DNA of 64,000 bases, taken from positions 5,575,001-5,639,000 of the forward strand of contig NW_018344125.1 of the NCBI RefSeq assembly GCF_002099425.1, in the 5' to 3' direction. The notes below the pieces were generated by a model. That model ran no database searches. It saw only the letters and a list, made by a program, of their open reading frames with translations, and was not told where the DNA came from. Source of the DNA: Phascolarctos cinereus (taxonomy: Eukaryota > Chordata > Mammalia > Diprotodontia > Phascolarctidae). Positions 23,223-35,114 of the stretch are shown piece after piece (the first letter of the stretch is position 1; the number at the start of each line of letters is the position of its first letter). The position numbers were made by a program, and so were the translations under genes.

Positions 23223-25379
23223 AAGATTTCTAGTTTGGACCCAGACTGACTGACTCAAACCCAACTGAACTATCTAATATACTGTTCCTGCGAAGCCACA
23301 AACTAGTCAGAACTGGTTTGCAGGCATCTGCTTTGGAGGGCCCAACCTGTGCATCTTTCCCTCCAAGCAAACATGATCTGAATGCAGAACCGATTGATGG
23401 CACCTCCAAAAATGCTAACATAAAGATAAAAGAAAGCTCTGAAAGCTCAGAGTCCTTATTATGCTACGGTTAGGGTTACTGCACCTTTCCCTGTCCTCCC
23501 CCACTGCCCCAACGAGAACGGACCATGTGGATAGTTGGCCTGAGAAAAAAAGAGCACGACAAGAGAGCTGCTTCTCCTCCTGTGACCTAGCTGCCTGGTG
23601 CTCTAGCTGGGACCAATCCTGGAACAGATCATAGATTCCGAGTGGGAAGGGACCTCAAAGGGTCTGACTTCCCAATCCTTCCCCTCAACAGAATCCCCAA
23701 TAAGCGTGTCTCCAGCATCTCCCTGGGGACAGGGGGTTAAAAGCACTGGATTTAGTGTCAGAGGATTTGAATCCTGGCTCTGCTACTTGTTATCTACGTG
23801 AGCTTGGGCAAGACATTACCCTCCCCTGGGCCTCAGTTGCTTCCTTTATAAAAATGAGGGGACCAGATGGACTAGGTGGCTTCTTAGGTCCTATCCAGCT
23901 CTTAATCTCTGATGCTAGCACACCCAGTAGCAGGCAACTCACTTCCTTTTTCAGGGGGCTAGTGGAGGTTGCCTCATTTTGGTTTTCAGTGACAGCAGTC
24001 CCTTTGGTATTCCAATCTACCCCCCAATCCCTCTAGCTTGCAGGGTCTGGCCCCTTGATGCAAGCAGTGACTTGCCTTTATCACCACTTTTGAAGAAAGG
24101 CTTCGTGGTGTGTTCTACCATAATTGCTTTTCTGGGAGATTTCCTACAGCCTGAAACACAGCATGAAATATGTTCTTGGTGCATTCAAGCTTCTCTTCTG
24201 TAAGAAGAAGTTTGTTTGATCAGCCCGAGTGCCTTTCAGGTCCTTGGGCCAAGAACACAGAGAGCCCTGGTCCTGGAATGCTCCAACAGATAACCTCACA
24301 ATCAGTTCTTGGGCTCCCATGGTGGGGATAAACCTGAACAGGAGATCATCTGAGCTTTATTATTTGCGCCCCCAAATCACCTAAGGCCTTTCATTCACAA
24401 CTGGCCCTCTCTTCAGTCTGCCAAAGCTTAAGAGTGAGTCCCCAGGAGACAAGGGGAAATTTAATGAACTCTATGGGCTCACCATTTCCTTCCATTCCCA
24501 ACCCAATGGAGGAATTCTCCACGCTGCTGCTCCCCCTGTGAACCCAGGCTGGGGGCTGGGTAGTAGGATCTGGTCAAAGAGCTTATCCTCAGGGGCCAAG
24601 GCACCCAGGCCTCTGCACTCTTGGGCTTGTGCACTCTCTACTGTCCCACAATCTTGCCCAGCTTTTACATATGTAACCTTGAGCCAATCATTTCTCCTCC
24701 CTGGACTCTGTTTCCTCCTCTGTAAAATGAGAGGAGTTGGACAATCTGGTCCCCAAGGCTCCTCGCAGCTCTAGATCTCAGATCAACTTCTCAAAATGGC
24801 ACCTGAGGTACAGAAGCCTAAGCCATTCTATCTTCAACAGTATTCTCCCTCCCTTCCTCCTCCCATGCCCTTTGGTCAAAGACAGAGCTTTCTCGAATTG
24901 ATCTGTCTACCTTCCAAGATTCCAATATATGTATCACATTTCTGCCACAGCAGTCTATGCTCTGACCCCTCCCTTTGGCTGGCAGGAAGCTGTTGCAAAC
25001 ATCTAAATGCATCAGGTCCACTCCTGGCTATCTTTTCGGCCAGCAGCTTGAGATAAAGAAACACCTGCATCATTGGGCCCTTACAACTGCCTCATCTCAT
25101 ACCTGCAGGATACTCCAATGAGGCAGGAGAGAAAGCATAGTTTTCACTTGATAGATGGGGGCAAAGTGAGGCCTGGAGAGGAGAGAAAGCATCTTTGTTA
25201 TTAGAGTTGGGCACAGAACAGATGATTATATCTGGGATGTGATTTGATGAGTTTTGCTACTGTTCAAAATCACCTTTCCCACTGGCCTTTTTAGTGTCAT
25301 AGAGTTACCCCTTGGGGTCAAGATATATTTCTAGAAGGCTCATTATTTCAGCACCACTTGGCACGTAGACAAAAACACA

Positions 25380-25465
25380 ACTCCTTTTTGCTTTTCTTTG
25401 TATCCTCAGTACTTAGCACCATGCCCAGCACATAGTAGGTGCTTAATAAATGCTTGTTGACTTGA
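25380..25465 (+). mobile_element. L2 LINE 3' end (in each tandem copy)
   Basis: 'tttgtatcctcagtacttag', 'ccagcacatagtaggtgctt' and 'aataaatgcttgttgac'. Also at about 34412-34497 and 43445-43529. Confidence 0.75.
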
Positions 25466-25692
25466 CTTGCTAGGTCATAAAAAAATGTTATTTGGGAGGT
25501 GGAAACCCACAATCAGCAGCAGCTATAAATAAACTCATTCTAGTGATTTTCTTTCTCCATTTCCTGATGGAAAGAAAGGGCCTGAAGGAATGGGTTATGG
25601 AAGTATAGGTGGGTTGGAATAAATGACCTCTATGGTTCCTCCCAAATATTAAGACTGTCCAAATTGATCATCTATACCTATATCTATCTATC

Positions 25693-25954
25693 ACTGTTGT
25701 TGTTCAGTCATTTCAGTCATGTCTTGACTCTTCGTGACCCCATTTGGGATTTTCTCGGCAGAGATTCTGGACTGGTTTGCCATTTCCTTCTCTAACTCAT
25801 TTTACAGATGAGGAAATTGAGGCAAGCAGAGTGAAGTGACTTGTCCAGGGTCACACAGCTTGTCAGTGTCTGAGGCTAGATTTAAACTCATGAAGAAGAG
25901 TCTTCCTGACTCCAGGCTGGGCACTCTATCCACTGAAGCGCCAACTAGCTGCCC
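25693..25954 (-). mobile_element. SINE with RTE-type tail (tandem copy 1)
   Basis: Starts 'gttgttgttcagtcatttc', has 'cttcgtgaccccatttgg', the CORE (gtccagggtcacacag) and an end at 'aactagctgccc'. The tail resembles the 3' end of RTE/BovB LINEs, which presumably mobilised it. Confidence 0.82.
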
Positions 25955-26084
25955 ATCTATGTAAATTCACAGCTATCTACGCCTATATATCTATATCTGT
26001 ACTACAGCTATATAGAAAGCTGTAGATATAGATAGACAGACAGATAGATATCTCTCAAGTCCTTACTGATCTGAAACTTAACCT

Positions 26085-29000
26085 GTGACTGACAAGATGG
26101 CAGAGCAGTTGTTTTCTGCAAACTTCTCAACAAAAACCCAGACATATATATGCTAGATAAGCAACAAAAAAGAGAGTGATAAACTAGAGGAGATGAGATG
26201 AAAAGATGAGAGTACTGCAGAGACAATTAGAGAGAAAGAGCTTCCAGGCCCGAGGAAAAGGTAGCTGGAAACTCAGCTGGGTCCAATCTTCGCCCCCTCA
26301 GGCTGGACCATACTACCTAACAAGAAGAGGCTAAGAATATTCTGGGAGCTGAGCAACAGTGGAAAGGTGGGCAAAGAGAATGCAAAAACTTAATAAATTC
26401 TTAACTGATTGACAGGAAATACAAGAAGAAGCCTGAAGGACCAAAAAAAGAAAAACCCTAACTCACAAGCAGATGTATTAAATGCTTATAAAGATAGAAA
26501 GAAGAAGCAGAAATCAAAGAAAGGCTGAAACACTATCACTGAGAAAACTGAACCAAAATTCCAGGATCAAAAAGAGAATTCTGAAGACTCCCTAGAAGTT
26601 GTGGAACAGTAAGACATTCTAGAATGGTTCAAAAGAGAAGTAAAACTATTCAAAGAAATACTCAAAATTAAGTTAGTTGGAAAATCAGAGCTCCTAACAC
26701 AGAACTGAAAAAAGCCAACAATGGAGCACAAAACTTAAGAGGACAAGATAAACGTTCTCTTCAAAGAAGCAGCCACTCTGGAAGAGAAAATGAAATAGCG
26801 GGAATATAAAAATACAGGAATGGAAGAAAAGTGGGCATAAGAGAAGCAAAAGGCAAAAACATTAAAATTCAATCTATGCCAATGACTGACCTAAACTTAA
26901 GAGTAAAATAAAAAACAAAGAGGGGATCACCAAGAGAGAAAAAAGACCTAAGGGCTTAAAGATTTAAGGGGAATTTGAATAACCAAGAAAAGGAAAGGGG
27001 GTGGGGGAAGGGATGGATTAATACTCTAAGGACTAGATCCTGTAGCCTTGTTTAAATGAATCAATATCTTTTGCAAGAATGTCACAATGGGAAATAATGG
27101 AAACAGGGAGCAGTGACATAAGAGACAGAGGGGTACTACAGATGCATCCCTATAAAACTTTTATGTGAGCACCGAAGGTATAAAAATTTATTTACTCTCC
27201 CAACAAGAGTGTGGGTTCTGAAAGAAAAAAATAAAAGCAATGGAGGGAAGGGACTAGATAAAGGAGGGAAATAAAATTAAGAGGGGGTGGATAAAAGCAA
27301 TACAAAAGAAATATGGACCTGTAAGAAATATACAGAAGCCATGGGTCTGCAAATCCCAACATGAAATGTGAATTATTAAATGATTTGATAACCCCAAAGA
27401 GAACAGTTGACTGGATAACAAAAGGGGATCTCAAAACTACCATATATAGACAAAATGGAAATGAGAGGCTGAAACAAAATTTCCTATGAATCAGGTGATT
27501 GCAAAAAAATCAGGGCCATAGTCATGCTATCTATAGTATGGAGCAAAAATTTTAATTCTCAACATTGAGAGAGATAAATGGGGTACATACATCACACCTA
27601 AATGAAACATAGGTACTAGAACAATATCAACACTAAATGTCTACCCACTAAAGCATACAACATCTAAATTTCATAAAGGAAAACTTAACTTAATTGGAAA
27701 AAAACCCCAGATATTAATACTATATTTTGAGATTTTAATGTTCCTTCCAGAGCTAGATAAATCTAAAAGAAAAAGAAAAATACGGAGTTGAATGAAGTCT
27801 TGGAGAAGTTAGATCAGAAACATTTATGGAATTTTCTGAGTGGGAGAGAGGTAATGATGTGTAGGAGTCAGAGGGCTGGCCTTGAAATCAGGAAGACTCA
27901 AGTCCAAGTCCACTTTTAACGTACTGACTGTGTAACCCTGGGAAAGTCACTGTAGTGCTATAGACAACTGAGGCTATAAGCAGCAGAGAAGGTGTCAACC
28001 TATATTGAGAAAGAGCTTCCTCAGCTGGGAGTTGCCTATATTGAAGAATGGGAACACTGAAGGATATGCATATTTCTTATCATTTTGCAAAAACATGCTG
28101 TGTACTAGGGTAAAAAGAAGTTATAAATATACATTAAAAAGTAGAAATAAAAACATTCTTTACAGACCATAATACAACAAAAATATATTTAATATTAAAA
28201 ACAGAAGCAAAGGATACAGACTGAAAAGGAGACTTAATAATGACATTCTGAATAATGAGTCAAAGAATAGATCATAGAAACAATTAATTACTGAAAGATA
28301 ATGGTGAGACAACATACCAAAATATCTGGGATGCAGCTAAAGCAGTCTTCAGAAGACAAACTGTTATCTCAGAAAACATTCAATAATAAAATAAAAGACA
28401 GGATTAATGAGCTAAGTATACATTTAGAAGGAACAACTAGGAAATAAATGACCACAAAATTAGCACAGAAGAGGATATCTTGAATATTAGAAGATACAGA
28501 TAACACTAAAAACAAGACTATGGAATTGATAAACAAAATTAAAAGCTGGTTCTTTGAAAATACTAACGAGGTCGATAAACCTTTAGCTGACCCAATCAAA
28601 AAGAGGGAGGAAAATCTAATTACCCAAATAATAAATGGACAAGACATAATCACAACAGAGGAAAAAAATGATCAGAACTCATTAAGCACAATTACAATCT
28701 AGCAAAAGAGAATTTAAAAGAAATACAAAAATACAAAACACCCAAATTAACAAAACATGAAGCTGAAATCATAAACAACCCAATTAGAAAAATGAAATTC
28801 AGCCAGAGAGGAACTACCAAAGGAAAAAAAATCCCTTGTCCAGACATATTTATGGGGGAATTCTACCCAAGAGCTATTAATAATTAAGTTATAAAAATTA
28901 TCTTCAAAATTGAGAAAGAAAACACTAAAACTCCTTTAATGAGACAAATATGGCCCTAATATGCAAAACTAGGGAACTTAGACCAACGATGACCCAGAAA

Positions 29001-29500
29001 TTCTCCTTGTTAGGTACATCCCTCTAGGAGATCAAAGACAGAAAGGTACACACAGAGCCACCAAAATATTCATAGCAGTACATTTTGTGGTAACTAAGAA
29101 TTGCAAACAAAGTCAGTGCCCACTGACTGAGGAGTGGCTAAACAAATTGGGGGTACATGACCGCAATGGAATATGATCACATCTTCAGATCAACTAATAT
29201 GAAAAATTCAGAGAAGCATGGAAGACTTACAAACTGATGCAGAGTAAAATAACCAGAAGCAGGAATAGTTACACAATGACTGCCCAATGTGGATAGAAAG
29301 AATGACCAAAACCACACAGAAATGGCATACTGTGTAATTGTAATGGCCAAGTTTGGCCCTAAAGATAAAAAAAAGATGCAACTTAAAATTTTTTTTGAAA
29401 GTATGAGGGCCTGGGTATGGAATAGTCTTTGTAGAGGTAGGGGACAATAGGTATGGAACATTGTACTCACTGTCAGACTACTGATGAGGTGGTTGGTTTT
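26085..29500 (+). mobile_element. decayed marsupial-type L1 LINE (tandem copy 1)
   Basis: It begins with an L1-like 'gacaagatggcagagcag' leader. ORF1-like A-rich sequence follows to about 26900, then endonuclease-region remnants to about 28140. An ORF2 piece at 28520-28702 reads INKIKSWFFENTNEVDKPLA. A PCPDIFMGEFYP-like line (family SPGPDGFxxEFYQ) lies near 28835-28870. The sequence then jumps to the 3' end (29010-29300: 'atggaatatgatcac', 'actgatgcagagtaaaat'). Much of the RT domain is missing and stops are frequent. A MIR-like SINE lies at about 27870-27960. Confidence 0.72.
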
Positions 29501-29513
29501 GATGAACCACTTT

Positions 29514-29840
29514 CCCCCCCCCTTTTTTTTTTAGGCTATTGGGGTTAAGTGACTTGCCCAGGGTCACGCAGCTAGTATGTATCAAGTGTTTGGTCTGAGG
29601 CCGGATTTGAACTCAGGTCCTCCTGACTTCAGGGTCGGTGCTCTATCCACTGCACCACCTAGCTGCCCCTTCCCCCTTTCTTTTCAAGAAAATTATTTGG
29701 GGGGGGGGCAGCTAGGTGGCATAGTGGATAGAGCACTGGTCCTAGAGTCAGGAGGACCCGAGTTCAAATCTGGCCTCAGGTACATAATACTCACTAGCTG
29801 TGTGACCCTGTGCAAGTCACTTAACCCCCCCCCAAAAAAA
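29514..29840. mobile_element. inverted WSINE pair (tandem copy 1)
   Basis: Antisense WSINE 29514-29670 and sense WSINE 29699-29840, separated by about 28 bases, with heads facing each other. The arms could pair over ~130 bases. C- and G-runs bound them. Confidence 0.85.
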
Positions 29841-29901
29841 TTATTTGAATTATTTGAATGGATTAACTCACTGGTGAGAAAGACTCTGACCTGGTATAGC
29901 T

Positions 29902-30188
29902 GGGCTACAGAAACACTTGCTACACAAAAGCCAACACCTCCCTGCAGGAGACAGTCTGGCAAAGGTCCCGTGTCTCCATCAGGAGAACACAAGAGGCTTC
30001 CTTTACCACACAGTGCAAGAGATCTGGGGGCCTCTGACACAGGCATACCTGGGAGAATAATTAAGGAGAGGCTCAGACATTTTGTTCAGGCATAGCAATC
30101 GCTAACCTCTTGACACAACATCATCACTGCCTCACTCTTCAGAATTCTCCATGGCCAAGGCCTCAGGCAACTTACAGCACAGGCCAGT
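29902..30188. repeat. dispersed repeat B (tandem copy 1)
   Basis: Shares its last 159 bases (30030-30188) with 63241-63399 with a single mismatch. The part before is more diverged and shorter than at 63 kb, with two internal gaps. Family unknown; no coding capacity. Confidence 0.75.
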
Positions 30189-32059
30189 TACCAGGAACAA
30201 AAACAACACTAGGGAGCCAAGAAACCTACCTAGGGCTGATAAGAAGAGTTCACATTTCTATAGAGCTTTAAGCCTCATTTGATCCCCACAACAACCCTAA
30301 GAGGTGGGTGCTGGTGTCATTATCCGGAGTTTATAGATGCAATCTCTTCATCCTCCTTCCACTATAGTCTACTAGAGCTAGAAGGAGCCTTGGACATTAT
30401 CTAATTCAAGCCCTCATTTTACAGAGGAGGGAACTGAGCCCTACAGTGGAAAAGTGACTTTTTGCTCAAGGTCATACAGCTTAGTATGACCCCTTCCCTC
30501 CTGGGAATCACTTTGCCTTTTGCCCTGGAGTTAAGAGACTTGTGTTTGAAATCAATCTCCATTGCCTGATCCCCACTCGCTAGGGACAAAGATCCTTGTG
30601 TTACTCACCGCCCCTGCTTGTGGTGAGGAAAGCACTCCTCGAAAAATCTTCAAGTGGGTAGAGGAAGGTGAACCCTTATTAGGGATCATGGCTCCTACCA
30701 TATTCTGCCTCTTGTTTTAGCTACTTGGGTCCAAGTCATTGTCCCGACTTGACTAGCCTTGCCGAGGCAGGGGCCTTTGTCCTCCTCAGCTTTGGGAACT
30801 TGGCCTAGGCCCAGCCCTTGCACCTCTTTCCTCCCCTCCCACACCTCCTAGTCCCTGGACAGCTCCACAAAGCTCTGCCCTTTCTCAGAGTTTCTGGACA
30901 CCTCTTCAGACATCTGGGCTCCACTTCTGCACCCTGGCTCATCTTTTCTTGCCAGACATCTTGACTTTTCTTGCTCCAGTCACTTCCCAAAGAGGGGGCA
31001 GGCAGCATGAGATTGTCCTAACAACTGCTGCTAAGCAGGATATGGCCAATGAATCGAGGTGAGGCTGGATAGACTGGTTCCAAGCCAAGGCTTTGCCCCT
31101 TAGTGTTTATGGGGAGATAGACAGAGATGTGACAGCTCAAGTTTCAGAGAACCAGTACTTCCCTCCACATCTAGCCTTGTAATTTATTCCACTACCTTTA
31201 CAGAGTTTGCCTCCTATCTGCGCCTCAGTTTCCTCTTTTGTTAAAAAAAAAAAAAAGGAGTTGAACTAGATGACCTCAAAGGTCTCTCCAACTCTGGATA
31301 TAGCTTCCCATGGAAAGCTATCTATGAGTTTCTTCTGTAAAGTGGGGATAAAAATACATGTGATATTTATCTCCAATGGGGTGTTGGGAGAAAAGTATTA
31401 TTCTCAAAAACCTCACAGAAATGGAGACTCTTATTAGGGATCGTCGTCAAATCTAGCCCATCTGGGGTAATAATCATGCTGACTGCTTGCTGCTCTCACC
31501 TGGTAGCCAGAGGCAGAAATGGTTCTCACAATGAAGAATTCAACATTGAGTCAGTGGGGTAATCAAACTTGGTAGGCAGACTTCTCCAGTGCCTGAAATC
31601 CCACCATGAGAGACTCGTTACTTTGAGTTATGTGTTGAAGGCCCTGCAAAAAGGACATTACATGCGAAGGGGAGCATTAACCTAGTCTCAGCTATGGACG
31701 CATTGTCACTGATTTCTTCCTCAGAATTACATTTGGAAGAACCCAAGTTCTGGAGTCAGATAAACAGGGTTTAAATGTCACCTCCAACGGATGTGTGACC
31801 TTCAACAAGTCATACAGAGGTTCATTGCCATACTGGGGAGGAGAGGAGGGTCAAAATTGAGTGACGGAGATGGAATGACGATCACGGACAAATGAAAAAA
31901 GGACAAATTATTGGCATCTGATTTTGCTTACGTTTTCTTTTCCAAAGATAATGATCTAGGTCCTGGAATAGGGAGTGGCTGCCCAAGATAAGCAAGGAGA
32001 TAAGAATACCTATCATGATGATCTTGTTTCCTTAAAAAAAAAAAAATTCAAGAGCTACA

Positions 32060-32254
32060 GCCAGAAAGGACCTCTAAGGCCATCTAGTCTAACCCCCTCA
32101 TTTCATGGAGGGGAAATTAAGACCTTAGGAGAAGTGATTTACCCAGGGTCACACAGCTGGTAAGTGTCAAGTGTTTGGTCTGAGGCCGGATTTGAACTCA
32201 GGTCCTCCTGACTCCAGGGCCAGTGCTCTATCCACTGCGCCACCTAGCTGCCCC
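32060..32254 (-). mobile_element. chimeric SINE at the copy 1/2 junction
   Basis: The left part (to 32141) is a THER/MIR-type element (ggacctctaaggccatctag; gggaaattaagacctt). From 32157 the sequence is the WSINE-type element (ctggtaagtgtcaagtg). The shared core at 32142-32156 joins them. Confidence 0.85.
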
Positions 32255-34723
32255 TAAGATTTCTAGTTTGGACCCAGACTGACTGACTCAAACCCAACTG
32301 AACTATCTAATATACTGTTCCTGCGAAGCCACAAACTAGTCAGAACTGGTTTGCAGGCATCTGCTTTGGAGGGCCCAACCTGTGCATCTTTCCCTCCAAG
32401 CAAACATGATCTGAATGCAGAACCGATTGATGGCACCTCCAAAAATGCTAACATAAAGATAAAAGAAAGCTCTGAAAGCTCAGAGTCCTTATTATGCTAC
32501 GGTTAGGGTTACTGCACCTTTCCCTGTCCTCCCCCACTGCCCCAACGAGAACGGACCATGTGGATAGTTGGCCTGAGAAAAAAAGAGCACGACAAGAGAG
32601 CTGCTTCTCCTCCTGTGACCTAGCTGCCTGGTGCTCTAGCTGGGACCAATCCTGGAACAGATCATAGATTCCGAGTGGGAAGGGACCTCAAAGGGTCTGA
32701 CTTCCCAATCCTTCCCCTCAACAGAATCCCCAATAAGCGTGTCTCCAGCATCTCCCTGGGGACAGGGGGTTAAAAGCACTGGATTTAGTGTCAGAGGATT
32801 TGAATCCTGGCTCTGCTACTTGTTATCTACGTGAGCTTGGGCAAGACATTACCCTCCCCTGGGCCTCAGTTGCTTCCTTTATAAAAATGAGGGGACCAGA
32901 TGGACTAGGTGGCTTCTTAGGTCCTATCCAGCTCTTAATCTCTGATGCTAGCACACCCAGTAGCAGGCAACTCACTTCCTTTTTCAGGGGCTAGTGGAGG
33001 TTGCCTCATTTTGGTTTTCAGTGACAGCAGTCCCTTTGGTATTCCAATCTACCCCCCAATCCCTCTAGCTTGCAGGGTCTGGCCCCTTGATGCAAGCAGT
33101 GACTTGCCTTTATCACCACTTTTGAAGAAAGGCTTCGTGGTGTGTTCTACCATAATTGCTTTTCTGGGAGATTTCCTACAGCCTGAAACACAGCATGAAA
33201 TATGTTCTTGGTGCATTCAAGCTTCTCTTCTGTAAGAAGAAGTTTGTTTGATCAGCCCGAGTGCCTTTCAGGTCCTTGGGCCAAGAACACAGAGAGCCCT
33301 GGTCCTGGAATGCTCCAACAGATAACCTCACAATCAGTTCTTGGGCTCCCATGGTGGGGATAAACCTGAACAGGAGATCATCTGAGCTTTATTATTTGCG
33401 CCCCCAAATCACCTAAGGCCTTTCATTCACAACTGGCCCTCTCTTCAGTCTGCCAAAGCTTAAGAGTGAGTCCCCAGGAGACAAGGGGAAATTTAATGAA
33501 CTCTATGGGCTCACCATTTCCTTCCATTCCCAACCCAATGGAGGAATTCTCCACGCTGCTGCTCCCCCTGTGAACCCAGGCTGGGGGCTGGGTAGTAGGA
33601 TCTGGTCAAAGAGCTTATCCTCAGGGGCCAAGGCACCCAGGCCTCTGCACTCTTGGGCTTGTGCACTCTCTACTGTCCCACAATCTTGCCCAGCTTTTAC
33701 ATATGTAACCTTGAGCCAATCATTTCTCCTCCCTGGACTCTGTTTCCTCCTCTGTAAAATGAGAGGAGTTGGACAATCTGGTCCCCAAGGCTCCTCGCAG
33801 CTCTAGATCTCAGATCAACTTCTCAAAATGGCACCTGAGGTACAGAAGCCTAAGCCATTCTATCTTCAACAGTATTCTCCCTCCCTTCCTCCTCCCATGC
33901 CCTTTGGTCAAAGACAGAGCTTTCTCGAATTGATCTGTCTACCTTCCAAGATTCCAATATATGTATCACATTTCTGCCACAGCAGTCTATGCTCTGACCC
34001 CTCCCTTTGGCTGGCAGGAAGCTGTTGCAAACATCTAAATGCATCAGGTCCACTCCTGGCTATCTTTTCGGCCAGCAGCTTGAGATAAAGAAACACCTGC
34101 ATCATTGGGCCCTTACAACTGCCTCATCTCATACCTGCAGGATACTCCAATGAGGCAGGAGAGAAAGCATAGTTTTCACTTGATAGATGGGGCAAAGTGA
34201 GGCCTGGAGAGGAGAGAAAGCATCTTTGTTATTAGAGTTGGGCACAGAACAGATGATTATATCTGGGATGTGATTTGATGAGTTTTGCTACTGTTCAAAA
34301 TCACCTTTCCCACTGGCCTTTTTAGTGTCATAGAGTTACCCCTTGGGGTCAAGATATATTTCTAGAAGGCTCATTATTTCAGCACCACTTGGCACGTAGA
34401 CAAAAACACAACTCCTTTTTGCTTTTCTTTGTATCCTCAGTACTTAGCACCATGCCCAGCACATAGTAGGTGCTTAATAAATGCTTGTTGACTTGACTTG
34501 CTAGGTCATAAAAAAATGTTATTTGGGAGGTGGAAACCCACAATCAGCAGCAGCTATAAATAAACTCATTCTAGTGATTTTCTTTCTCCATTTCCTGATG
34601 GAAAGAAAGGGCCTGAAGGAATGGGTTATGGAAGTATAGGTGGGTTGGAATAAATGACCTCTATGGTTCCTCCCAAATATTAAGACTGTCCAAATTGATC
34701 ATCTATACCTATATCTATCTATC

Positions 34724-34985
34724 ACTGTTGTTGTTCAGTCATTTCAGTCATGTCTTGACTCTTCGTGACCCCATTTGGGATTTTCTCGGCAGAGATTCTG
34801 GACTGGTTTGCCATTTCCTTCTCTAACTCATTTTACAGATGAGGAAATTGAGGCAAGCAGAGTGAAGTGACTTGTCCAGGGTCACACAGCTTGTCAGTGT
34901 CTGAGGCTAGATTTAAACTCATGAAGAAGAGTCTTCCTGACTCCAGGCTGGGCACTCTATCCACTGAAGCGCCAACTAGCTGCCC
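34724..34985 (-). mobile_element. SINE with RTE-type tail (tandem copy 2)
   Basis: Same element as at 25693-25954, carried by the unit duplication and not by separate insertion. Confidence 0.82.
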
Positions 34986-35114
34986 ATCTATGTAAATTCA
35001 CAGCTATCTACGCCTATATATCTATATCTGTACTACAGCTATATAGAAAGCTGTAGATATAGATAGACAGACAGATAGATATCTCTCAAGTCCTTACTGA
35101 TCTGAAACTTAACC

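Larger units (their letters stand above)
23109..32141 (+). repeat. 9.03-kb tandem unit, copy 1
   Basis: Unit of 9033 bases. Internal layout (copy 1 coordinates): WSINE remainder to 23222; MIR/THER pieces at 23630-23915 and 24600-24785; L2 tail 25380-25465; RTE-tailed SINE 25693-25954; decayed L1 26085-29500; inverted WSINE pair 29514-29840; dispersed repeat B 29902-30188; MIR pieces 30240-30490, 31170-31310 and 31740-31830; THER piece 32060-32141. Private variants include gagacc at 23148 (gaggcc in the others), aaaaatgaaattcagcc near 28790 and gaggcagggg near 30764. No intact gene is recognised. Confidence 0.97.

Noticed and set aside
28520-28702. 60-residue frame INKIKSWFFENT..., in two of the three units
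   Set aside because: It is a piece of decayed L1 ORF2, not a host gene.
29577-30095. 172-residue plus-strand frame with 'RPDLNSGPPD', also seen in other copies
   Set aside because: The same peptide appears wherever an antisense WSINE is read; it is SINE translation.
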